Shown here: piece after piece, positions 51,409 through 59,144 of the stretch
How the letters are laid out: every line of letters starts with the position of its first letter
Position numbering within the stretch: position 1 is the first letter of the stretch
Source: JAJEFO01 sp965208685
Lineage (GTDB): Bacteria; Pseudomonadota; Alphaproteobacteria; Rhodobacterales; Rhodobacteraceae
Assembly: GCA_965208685.1 (NCBI GenBank)
Contig: CBDBPL010000007.1
Coordinates: 3,224,001 to 3,288,000, forward strand
Reading direction: 5' to 3'
Length of the DNA stretch: 64,000 bases
Notes under the pieces: generated by a model
Told to the model about the DNA's origin: nothing
Database searches by the model: none
Seen by the model: the letters and a program-made list of their open reading frames with translations, nothing else
Program-made: the position numbers and the translations under genes

Positions 51409-52487
51409 TCGTCATCCTCCCCCAGGAGCACCGCCTTCCCGGTTCGCGCCGATTCCTCGGCCCCAAGCGCGAAGCGGAGCACCGTTCGGGCCTGGCGTGC
51501 GGTAAGCACGGGTTCGCCGCCTTCTTCCAGAACGCGCAGGAAGTGGCGGGTCGACTGCACGAAGCCTTGCTCCCAGCCGATCTCGACATCGGTGTACCTG
51601 GTCACGACGCCGTCGCGATACAACGCTACGGGCGGCGGCCTGCCAATCTGGCCATGCCCGCAGTTGATCCACAGCACGCCATGCGTCCCGGTAATCTCCA
51701 CGCGGTCATCCTGGGCATAGTGACGCGACGTGATTTCGAGTTCAGGAGAGTACACTGCCTCGAGATTGCCGATCCGGTTGCCGGGAAACCGGAACGACAC
51801 GATGGACGGTGCGTCAAGATAGCCGCCTTCGCGCCGCTCAGCCGCGTGAATGAATGCATGCACCTCGCTCGGCGACCCCATGAAGTGCCATGCCAGCGCA
51901 AACTTGTGATGCCCGTCGTCGAACACCAGCGGCCCCCCGCCGGCCCTGCCCCTGTCCTGTCGCCAGGCGTCGGCCTCTTTCGGAACGGCCCAGGCGGTAC
52001 GGCTCTTGCCCGGGTTGGACTTGAGGCGGATCGACAGCGGCTCTCCGACGGCGCCCTCCTCGATCAAGGCGCGGGCCTTCATCACCGGAGGATGGAAGAT
52101 GAAGTTCTCATAGACCTTGAAGGGCCGTCCGGAAGCCTCCGCCGCCGCGACAAGCTCATCGGCTTCCTCGATGGAGATGCACATCGGTTTCTGCAACGAA
52201 ACGATTTTCCCGGCGTTGATCGCTTTCAGCGCCGCCTGCAGGTGCAGGTGGTGCGGCAGAAGCAATTCCACCAAGTCGATGTCGTCCCTTGCAAGCAGCC
52301 GATCCAGATCGTCGTCGATGTGCACTTCTCCGCACCCCCACGCATGCGCCCGTTCTCGTGCCAGATCAGGGTTGCTGTCGCAGAGCGCCGTGATCTGCGC
52401 CGCAGGGTTTTGCAGGTACTCGATGGCATGCAGGTCGGAAATGCGGCCGGTTCCGACAAGGGCGACTCGGAAGGGCTTGCTCGTCAT
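51405..52487 (-). CDS. Gfo/Idh/MocA-family oxidoreductase
   Basis: A 360-residue NAD(P)-dependent sugar/inositol dehydrogenase. The Rossmann motif VALVGTGRISDLHAIEYL opens the protein, EKP is replaced by QKPMCIS in the second conserved segment, and DDGHHKFALAWHFMG supplies the HHxxD-like catalytic stretch (GHHKF). It lies between the IclR gene (two-base gap) and the IolD-like gene (overlapping), so all three form one operon. Oxidation of an inositol or sugar before ring opening by the IolD-like enzyme is a reasonable inference. Confidence 0.9.
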   Translation of the reverse strand: MTSKPFRVALVGTGRISDLHAIEYLQNPAAQITALCDSNPDLARERAHAWGCGEVHIDDDLDRLLARDDIDLVELLLPHHLHLQAALKAINAGKIVSLQKPMCISIEEADELVAAAEASGRPFKVYENFIFHPPVMKARALIEEGAVGEPLSIRLKSNPGKSRTAWAVPKEADAWRQDRGRAGGGPLVFDDGHHKFALAWHFMGSPSEVHAFIHAAERREGGYLDAPSIVSFRFPGNRIGNLEAVYSPELEITSRHYAQDDRVEITGTHGVLWINCGHGQIGRPPPVALYRDGVVTRYTDVEIGWEQGFVQSTRHFLRVLEEGGEPVLTARQARTVLRFALGAEESARTGKAVLLGEDDE

Positions 52488-52489
52488 GG

Positions 52490-53224
52490 TCAGGGCCTGT
52501 CCTTCAGAAACGGGTTTCCGGCTTTGCGCACCAGCTGCCCCAGCTCCACCATGCGCGAATCCCCGATTCGCACCGACGGGCCGGATATTCCCAGTGCGGC
52601 GATCATCTTGTCCCTGGAATCGAAGACCGGCCGCGCGACGCAGCGGATTCCCTCGGCGAATTCACCGTCATCCACGGTGAATCCGCGAACCCGTGCCTGC
52701 TCAAGATCACCATGCAGAACGTGGCGATCGACAATGGTCTGCGCGGTGTGGGACGGCAGCGCCGTGGGAATCTCGGCACCGCCAAACGCCAGAAACGCCT
52801 TGCCAAGCGCCGTGCAGTGCAAGGGCGCGAGCGAACCGATGGGATGGTCGACCTTGAGCGGGAGAGTCGAATCGACCTTGTCGACGTACCACACGCGCTC
52901 ATCCACCAGGACGGCGAGATGGGCACATTCGCCGGTCACCTCAACCAGCCGCTGCAGAATCGGCCGGCAGAGCTCCTTGCAGGCAACGACCTCGCTCAGG
53001 CTGTGCCCGTCTTTCCGAGGCTCCGGATCACGCGCAGCGCGATAGCGCCGCGATTCGTCCTGCACGGCGTATCCGGCCGCGACAAGGGACTTCAGAATGT
53101 GGGAGGCGTTGGATTTCTCGATGCCAAGCTCCTCCGCGATCCGGGTGAGTCGCATCGGTTCGGCCGAGGCGGTGAGAATGTCGAGCGCCTTGAGGCCCCG
53201 CATCAAGGATTGCAGCAGTCGCAC
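52490..53224 (-). CDS. IclR-family transcriptional regulator
   Basis: A 244-residue IclR regulator: N-terminal winged helix-turn-helix (about 5-70, RGLKALDILTASAEPMRLTR, IAEELGIEKSNASHILKSLV) and a C-terminal effector domain (about 80-243) with the conserved LHCTALGKAFLA and GFTVDDGEFAEGIRCVARPV. GTG at 53224 follows AAGG at good spacing; the longer frame upstream would translate the promoter. First gene of the IclR-Gfo/Idh-IolD-like operon and divergent from the sugar importer. Expected to repress or activate both arms in response to the sugar. Confidence 0.92.
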   Translation of the reverse strand: MRLLQSLMRGLKALDILTASAEPMRLTRIAEELGIEKSNASHILKSLVAAGYAVQDESRRYRAARDPEPRKDGHSLSEVVACKELCRPILQRLVEVTGECAHLAVLVDERVWYVDKVDSTLPLKVDHPIGSLAPLHCTALGKAFLAFGGAEIPTALPSHTAQTIVDRHVLHGDLEQARVRGFTVDDGEFAEGIRCVARPVFDSRDKMIAALGISGPSVRIGDSRMVELGQLVRKAGNPFLKDRP

Positions 53225-53309
53225 GGTGCACCTTCCAATCCGAGCAAAGTTCTCCCCGACACAAGTTTGCACATTACGCACGATTTGTTTAACATAGGGA
53301 AACTTTAAT

Positions 53310-53328
53310 GGACAATTCTCACTTGTCC
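53310..53328. promoter_or_regulatory. Candidate IclR operator
   Basis: GGACAA (53310-53315) and TTGTCC (53323-53328) form a perfect six-base inverted repeat with a seven-base spacer, in the AT-rich middle of the 229-bp region between iclR and the importer operon. Location, size and symmetry suit an IclR dimer; not proven. Confidence 0.5.
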
Positions 53329-53369
53329 TACAAAAAGCCAGATTTTCTTGCCGTATGCAATCCATTTTG

Positions 53370-53397
53370 TTGACCTAGGGAGAAAAGCCTGCATACT
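53370..53397 (+). promoter_or_regulatory. Candidate promoter of the sugar importer operon
   Basis: TTGACC at 53370-53375 and CATACT at 53392-53397 are separated by 16 bases, a plausible sigma-70-type pair 57 bp before the start of the binding-protein gene and downstream of the inverted repeat. Confidence 0.4.
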
Positions 53398-53453
53398 TGT
53401 CCACGCACCGCACAAGGTGCGTAGCCCAATGAAACGGGAGGGAGAACAATCTC

Positions 53454-54725
53454 ATGACCTGCATTTCGCGCCGGGGATTTCTCGGCACCGCCATCGCCGC
53501 GCCGCTCGTGACCGCTGCCACTCTGGCGTTCGCCGACGGCCACGAGGTGACAATCAGCCACTACTTCACGGGAGAGCTCGGCCTCAAGGCGTTCCAGGAG
53601 CAGATTGACCGCTTCGAAGCGGCCACCGACTACGCGCTCAAGGACAGCCCCGTCGGACACGAGGACTTCAAGACCGACATCCTGGTTCGGGCATCCGGCA
53701 ACAGCCTGCCGGACGTCTTCAGCTACTGGGCCGGCGCGCGCGTTCAGTTCATCGTGGACTCAAACGCGCTTCATCCGATCGATGACATGTGGGACAGCGC
53801 CGGCCTGGACAGCGTCGTTGCGAAGTCCGTCGCCGACAGCGCAACGATGTACAACGGCAACCGCTATCTCGTGCCGTTCAACTATCACTATTCAGGCGTC
53901 TTCTATAACAAGGCCGTCTTCGCCGACGCGGGAATCGATGAACTGCCCACGGACTGGGAAGGCTTTGTCGCGCTGTGCGAGAAGCTGAACGCCAGTGGCG
54001 TCAAGCCGATCGCACTTGGCTCCATGAACCGCTGGCCCGCACAGTTCTGGTTCGACTATCTCCTGCTGCGGACCGCCGGACCGGACTACCGTGCGCGCCT
54101 GATGGCAGGCGATGCGTCCTACGACGACCCCGAGGTTCACGCCGCCATGGGAATGTGGAAGGATCTCGTGGACGCTGGCCATTTCACTGAAAACGCCAAT
54201 GCCGATTCCTGGACCGACGCATCCGACAAGGTCGCGCGTGGCGACGCTGCCATGACGCTCATGGGAACCTGGATAACCGGGTACTGGAACGGCCTGGGTC
54301 TGGTGCCGGGAGAGGACTACGACTTCTTCCCCTTCCCAAGCATCTCTGAAGGCGTGGCCGAGGCCTCGGTCGGACCCGTCGACGGCCTGGTCATGGCGGC
54401 CAACGCCGCAAACGTGGACGGCGCCAAGGCCTTTCTCGAATACATGGTGTCGAACACCGACGTGCAGGCAGCCTGGAGCAAGGCGCAAGGGGCGCTTTCG
54501 GCGAATGTCAATGTCGACCCGTCGAACTACAATTCCGTGATGCTGAAGGCTTTCGAGACCGTTGCGGCATCCGAGGTCTTCGCCTTCAACTACGATCTGG
54601 CGACGCCGCCGCCCGTCGCGGAGGTCGGCCTGTCAATGTTCTCGCGATTCATGGACGATCCGTCCAAGGTGGACGAAATCCTCGCACAGGTGGCCACGGA
54701 CGCCTCATCGGCTTTCGAGCAGTAA
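53454..54725 (+). CDS. ABC sugar transporter solute-binding protein (family 1)
   Basis: A 423-residue periplasmic sugar-binding protein (SBP_bac_1, MalE/UgpB-like). The N-terminus CISRRGFLGTAIAAPL has the twin-arginine pattern, so export by Tat is likely, with cleavage after AFA (about residue 27). The mature part shows LPDVFSYWAGARVQ, GNRYLVPFNYHYSGVFYNK and PTDWEGFVALCEKL, typical of the family. GGGAG precedes the ATG. First gene of a complete importer operon (binding protein, two permeases, ATPase). Expected ligand: the sugar or polyol metabolised by the divergent operon. Confidence 0.93.
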   Translation: MTCISRRGFLGTAIAAPLVTAATLAFADGHEVTISHYFTGELGLKAFQEQIDRFEAATDYALKDSPVGHEDFKTDILVRASGNSLPDVFSYWAGARVQFIVDSNALHPIDDMWDSAGLDSVVAKSVADSATMYNGNRYLVPFNYHYSGVFYNKAVFADAGIDELPTDWEGFVALCEKLNASGVKPIALGSMNRWPAQFWFDYLLLRTAGPDYRARLMAGDASYDDPEVHAAMGMWKDLVDAGHFTENANADSWTDASDKVARGDAAMTLMGTWITGYWNGLGLVPGEDYDFFPFPSISEGVAEASVGPVDGLVMAANAANVDGAKAFLEYMVSNTDVQAAWSKAQGALSANVNVDPSNYNSVMLKAFETVAASEVFAFNYDLATPPPVAEVGLSMFSRFMDDPSKVDEILAQVATDASSAFEQ

Positions 54726-54733
54726 CCGACGAC

Positions 54734-54768
54734 GTGCGCCGGGCGGAACGGCTTCCCGCCCGGCGCAC
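54734..54768 (+). other. Intercistronic hairpin after the sugar-binding protein gene
   Basis: Perfect 13-base arms GTGCGCCGGGCGG (54734-54746) and CCGCCCGGCGCAC (54756-54768) surround a nine-base loop in the 58-bp gap between the binding-protein and first permease genes. It has no T-run, so it more likely stabilises the upstream message and limits read-through, giving an excess of binding protein over membrane subunits. Confidence 0.7.
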
Positions 54769-54783
54769 TGACCGGAGATATTG

Positions 54784-55665
54784 ATGGAGTCACAGAACCG
54801 TCTCTGGCGGGTCTTGTTGCTTGCGCTTCCGATCCTCGTGTTTTCGGTTCTGGTGATCTGGCCGCTTCTGAGTTCGTTCTACTACAGCTTCACGAATTGG
54901 AACGGGTTCAATCGTGACTACGAGTTTCTTGGCCTGCGGAACTTCGCCAAGATCTGGACTGACCGGCTGTTCTTCGACGCCATCGTCAACACGACCATCT
55001 GGATGGCGGCGGCACTGGTCCTGCCAACGCTGACAGGTCTTTTCCTGGCCCTGCTGCTTGATCGGCAGGTACGGGGCGCACGGATATTCAAGACCGTCTT
55101 CTACCTGCCCATCTGCCTGTCCGCCATCGTCGTGGGCCAGATCTGGATATGGATCTACCAGCCCGACTGGGGACTGCTGAACACGTTTGTGAAACTGGCA
55201 GGCAATCCGGACTTCAACTACGCCTGGCTCGCGCGACCCGACAGCGCCCTCTATGCCGTGATTGTCGCCTGGTCATGGCAGCAGACGGGTCTCTCCATGG
55301 TCATCTACCTTGCCGGGCTCACCTCAATCCCTTCGGAAATGCTTGAAGTCTGCGAAATCGAGGGAGCCACGGTGTTGCAGCGCATCCGGCGCGTCGTGAT
55401 CCCGTTGCTGACCCCGTCGACGGTTGTCGTCGTGGCGCTCTCTATGATCAATTCGCTCAAGGGATTCGACATACTCTACATCATGACAGGTGGCGGACCG
55501 TTCAATTCCTCCGACACGCTTGCCATGCACATGTACAACGAAAGCTTCAAGAAATACCTGATGGGATACGGAAGCGCGATTTCCGTTGTGCTCTTCCTGA
55601 TCGCGCTCACCATAATCGGCGTCTATTTCCGGCAACTGAAGAAAGTGGACGAGATCTATGGCTGA
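54784..55665 (+). CDS. ABC sugar transporter permease (MalF/UgpA type)
   Basis: A 293-residue inner-membrane permease with six predicted helices. The EAA loop is at about residues 195-214 (LEVCEIEGATVLQRIRRVVI) and the N-terminal helix starts LLLALPILVFSVLVIWPLLS. ATG at 54784 has GGAG seven bases before it. It overlaps the next permease gene by eight bases, second gene of the importer operon. Confidence 0.93.
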   Translation: MESQNRLWRVLLLALPILVFSVLVIWPLLSSFYYSFTNWNGFNRDYEFLGLRNFAKIWTDRLFFDAIVNTTIWMAAALVLPTLTGLFLALLLDRQVRGARIFKTVFYLPICLSAIVVGQIWIWIYQPDWGLLNTFVKLAGNPDFNYAWLARPDSALYAVIVAWSWQQTGLSMVIYLAGLTSIPSEMLEVCEIEGATVLQRIRRVVIPLLTPSTVVVVALSMINSLKGFDILYIMTGGGPFNSSDTLAMHMYNESFKKYLMGYGSAISVVLFLIALTIIGVYFRQLKKVDEIYG

Positions 55666-56512
55666 TGTCGCCGCGCCGGTGCAGGACCGGTTCAATCCAT
55701 GGCCGGCCGCGGTGTTCGTGGCGCTCTGCATCCTCGCGACGCTGTTTCTCGCCCCAACGGCAGGAGTGCTCCTGTCGTCGGTGAAGACGACCCGCGCCAT
55801 AGCGCTTGGAGACCTCTGGTCGGTGCCGGACCGGATCTATCTCGAGAACTACGCCGAGGTGCTCTCCAACCCGGCAGTGCATCGATACTTCCTCAACACG
55901 GTTCTTGTCACGGTGCCGGCCACCTTCGCCTCCATAGCGCTGGGTGTGCTCGCAGGCCACGTGTTCGCCAAGTTGCCCTTCCGCGGCAGCAACATCCTGT
56001 TTCTCATTGTGGTCTCGGGCATGTTCTTTCCGCCTCAGGTCATCCTGGTTCCGCTGTTCAGGCTCTTCAACGGGCTCGGACTGATCGACACGCTCTGGCC
56101 GATAATCCTGGTCCACACGGCGCTGGGAATCCCGATCTGCACCCTGCTGATGCGCAATTTCTTCGCCGCCGTGCCGAACGCGCTCCGCGAAGCGGCACTC
56201 ATCGAGGGAGCCAACGAGTGGCAGGTCCTGACCCGAGTTGCACTGCCGCTCAGCCTTCCGGCGCTTGCGGTCCTTGCAACGCTGCAGTTCACCTGGATCT
56301 GGAATGACTTTCTCTGGCCACTGATCTTCACCCAGTCGGACGACAAGCGCACAATCATGATCGGCATCGTCAACCTGCGGGGGCAGTATACGGTGGCCTG
56401 GGGCGTTCAGGGCGCGCTGTCCCTGGTTGCAAGCCTGCCCACGCTCGTCATCTTTCTCTTCTTCCAGAGGTACTTCATCAAGGGAATGACCATGGGCGCG
56501 ATCAAGGGATAG
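55658..56512 (+). CDS. ABC sugar transporter permease (MalG/UgpE type)
   Basis: A 284-residue partner permease with six helices and the EAA loop LREAALIEGANEWQVLTRVA near residues 178-197, followed by the LPLSLPAL segment. It starts inside the previous gene and is followed three bases later by the ATPase gene, so subunit synthesis is coupled. Confidence 0.93.
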   Translation: MADVAAPVQDRFNPWPAAVFVALCILATLFLAPTAGVLLSSVKTTRAIALGDLWSVPDRIYLENYAEVLSNPAVHRYFLNTVLVTVPATFASIALGVLAGHVFAKLPFRGSNILFLIVVSGMFFPPQVILVPLFRLFNGLGLIDTLWPIILVHTALGIPICTLLMRNFFAAVPNALREAALIEGANEWQVLTRVALPLSLPALAVLATLQFTWIWNDFLWPLIFTQSDDKRTIMIGIVNLRGQYTVAWGVQGALSLVASLPTLVIFLFFQRYFIKGMTMGAIKG

Positions 56513-56515
56513 GGC

Positions 56516-57589
56516 ATGGCACGGGTCGAACTGAGAAACATCCACAAGTCCTTTGGCGCGACCGAAGTGATCCGGGGCGTGGACCTGAGCATCGACAAGG
56601 GCGAATTCCTGGTCTTTGTCGGCCCTTCCGGGTGCGGGAAGTCCACCGTCCTCAGACTGATTTCAGGGCTTGAATCAGTTTCCTCGGGGCAGATCCTGTT
56701 TGACGGCAAGGACATGACCCGAACGGCTCCGTCCAAGCGTCAGCTTGCCATGGTGTTTCAGTCCTACGCGTTGTTTCCCCATCTGACCGTGGCGGAGAAC
56801 ATCGGCTTCGGCCTCAGCCTGGCAAAGACCCCGAAGGCGGAAATCGCCCGCCGCGTCACGGAGGTGGCCAAGACCCTCCAGCTCGACTCGCTTCTCGACC
56901 GCACGCCTCGGCAGCTGTCCGGCGGGCAGCGCCAGCGGGTCGCCATCGGGCGCTCCATCATACGGAACCCAAAGGTCTTCCTCTTTGACGAGCCCCTTTC
57001 GAACCTCGACGCCGCGCTGCGCGTGAGCATGCGGCTGGAGATCGCGCGCCTGCACAGGGAACTGGGCGACGTGACGATGATCTACGTGACGCACGACCAG
57101 ATCGAGGCGATGACGTTGGCTGATCGAATCGCCGTGCTGAACGGCGGGCGAATCGAGCAGGTCGGGACTCCGATGGAAATTTACGAGAACCCGGCGAACA
57201 CCTTTGTTGCCGGCTTTGTTGGAGCGCCTTCGATGAACTTCATCCGCTGCGATGTCGACGTGGATGGCGTTGCGCGGTTTGGTCCGGCCGGCATCAGCCC
57301 GACCCGGCCGCACGAGGTCTCCGGCGACGCCTTGCTCGGCGTCCGGCCCGAGCATCTGGCCCTGGTCGATGCCGGCAAGGGCACGTTTGATGCTGAAGTC
57401 GAACTGGTCGAGAGGTTGGGCGCCGAAAGCCTTGTCTATCTGCGCGCCCCGTTTCTGGACAAGGCGATCACGGTGCGTACCGGCGGCGCACTCAGCCTGA
57501 GCGAGCGACAAACGGTCGGCGTGCAGATCGATCTGGAAAACCTTCACGTCTTCTCGCCCACGAGGCCGACGCCCAAGCCGGAAGCCTGA
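56516..57589 (+). CDS. ABC sugar transporter ATPase (MalK/UgpC type)
   Basis: A 357-residue ATPase. Walker A GPSGCGKST, Q-loop VFQSYALFPH, signature LSGGQRQR, Walker B VFLFDEPLSNLD and H-loop VTHD are present, and the C-terminal third is a TOBE regulatory domain (LLGVRPEHLALVDAG). Highest resemblance is to MalK/MsmK/UgpC proteins that can serve several CUT1 importers. Last gene of the four-gene operon; ends convergent with rluB. Confidence 0.94.
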   Translation: MARVELRNIHKSFGATEVIRGVDLSIDKGEFLVFVGPSGCGKSTVLRLISGLESVSSGQILFDGKDMTRTAPSKRQLAMVFQSYALFPHLTVAENIGFGLSLAKTPKAEIARRVTEVAKTLQLDSLLDRTPRQLSGGQRQRVAIGRSIIRNPKVFLFDEPLSNLDAALRVSMRLEIARLHRELGDVTMIYVTHDQIEAMTLADRIAVLNGGRIEQVGTPMEIYENPANTFVAGFVGAPSMNFIRCDVDVDGVARFGPAGISPTRPHEVSGDALLGVRPEHLALVDAGKGTFDAEVELVERLGAESLVYLRAPFLDKAITVRTGGALSLSERQTVGVQIDLENLHVFSPTRPTPKPEA

Positions 57590-57828
57590 GGCTCGCCCAG
57601 CGCCACGCCGTTGGCAAGACTGCCACGAAAACTGGAATCTATCTCGGAATCCGGGCCGGCTGCCTCCACCAGAAGGCGCGGCAGGCCGCCGCCGCCGCGC
57701 GGCGTGTCCCGTCCCGGCGATGCCCCCCTTTGCCGCCACCACCTTCAAACGGGCCGGCAACCGCCGCACGTGGCGCCGACAAGATGCGGCACTTGTCGGG
57801 CCTCATTCGCTGCAGCAAGCTTGCGGCC

Positions 57829-58650
57829 TCACGTGTCGCTCGATTCATTTGTCCGCCTCGCCCGCCGGCGGCTTCCACGGGAAGCTCTGCGCTTGCGCGA
57901 TTCCAGGTCACTGACCTTGACGGCCCCAACTGTCCCAAGCTGGTCTCGAAGCACGCGCGGCCGCACTTCCGTCACGTCTCCTGGCTGCAGCTTGCCCAAC
58001 TGAAACGGACCGTAGCCAACCCGGATCAGTCGGTTGACGGAAAACCCGATGGCTTCCATTGCGCGCCTGATCTCGCGGTTTCTCCCTTCGCGAAGGGCAA
58101 CCGAGACCCACGCATTCCCGCCCTGCTGGCGATCAAGTGTCACGCTCATGGGACGAAAGCGCTCGCCACCGAGCTCAATGCCTTTCGCGAGCGGCGCAAA
58201 GCTGTCCTTGCCCGGCCGCCCGTGCAGGCGAACCCGGTACTTGCGGACCCACCCCGTGGACGGCAATTCAAGGTGTCGCTTGATTCCGCCGTCATTCGTC
58301 AAGAGCAGCAATCCTTCGGAATCAATGTCGAGGCGCCCGATCGACACGACGCGGGGAAGCGTGTCGGGCAAACTGTCGAAGACCGTTGGCCGTCCTTTCT
58401 CGTCGCGGGTCGATGTCACCAAGCCCCTGGGCTTGTTATAGAGCCAGACGCGCGCTGGCTCACGGTTGCCGAGCGCCTTTCCATCAACCGTGATCCTGTC
58501 GGTCTCACGAACGTTGAGCGCGGGACTTTCTATGGACTTGCCATTCACGGCAACTCGGCCCGCCGCAATCATCCTTTCGGCTTCGCGGCGGGACGCGACG
58601 CCGTGGCGGGCCAGAACCTTTGCAATCCGTTCGCCGGCAACCTCAGTCAT
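57829..58650 (-). CDS. rluB: 23S rRNA pseudouridine synthase (RluB/RsuA family)
   Basis: A 273-residue RsuA-family pseudouridine synthase. An N-terminal S4 RNA-binding domain (about 5-60, RIAKVLARHGVASRREAERM) precedes the catalytic domain with VVSIGRLDIDSEGLLLLTND, containing the catalytic Asp, and LREGRNREIRRAMEAIGFSV. The basic C-terminal tail (RKRRASRGSRRRARR) suits RluB, which modifies U2605 of 23S rRNA; RluE or RsuA are less likely. Divergent from the polyketide synthase gene. Confidence 0.9.
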   Translation of the reverse strand: MTEVAGERIAKVLARHGVASRREAERMIAAGRVAVNGKSIESPALNVRETDRITVDGKALGNREPARVWLYNKPRGLVTSTRDEKGRPTVFDSLPDTLPRVVSIGRLDIDSEGLLLLTNDGGIKRHLELPSTGWVRKYRVRLHGRPGKDSFAPLAKGIELGGERFRPMSVTLDRQQGGNAWVSVALREGRNREIRRAMEAIGFSVNRLIRVGYGPFQLGKLQPGDVTEVRPRVLRDQLGTVGAVKVSDLESRKRRASRGSRRRARRTNESSDT

Positions 58651-59144
58651 GTGCTCGACCTACCGCGATGCGCGAACAACGGAAAGCCGCCGCGAAGAAT
58701 CCCTCCTTCTGATGCTGGCGACCTCTTGCAATTTCTGGCCAGCGTTTGCCGTGAAGCATCGGTCAAGAGCTGGATCGGGAAGAGCGGCACGATGCCGGTG
58801 CCACACGTTGCCTCCGGAAGCGTCCGAACGGCGGGCGCCAGGCCTCGGCGTCGGACTGCCGTTTGCATCGTGCCGCGACTTGGTCGACGAGCGCACCTGG
58901 CGCACCGGGTCCTCACGACCCAGATCCGTGCGCAGATAGCAGAAACGCCCCGCTATTCCGGGATCCGAACCGCTCTCTCCGCGGTCCGAACCCGCTCAGC
59001 CAACGCAAAGTGGAAGCCGCGCCGAATCGGCAGTTCCAGTCGCACAAGCGCCGCCGCGATATCTTGTGGGGTCGCAACCGAGAGGATAAGCTCACTTCGT
59101 CAATTGGGACGCAGTTCAACGATTTTGAGGCATTCTTGGAGACC
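58651..59144. other. Region between rluB and the polyketide synthase gene
   Basis: About 490 bp with no separate gene. The PKS frame is open upstream of the chosen ATG back to at least 58983, including a GTG at 59010, but no ribosome site or domain supports a longer start. Promoters for both divergent genes should be here; none stands out. Confidence 0.35.

Noticed and set aside
57730..59144. Long forward frame across rluB and the upstream region
   Set aside because: It is antisense to rluB for most of its length and shows no recognisable domain.
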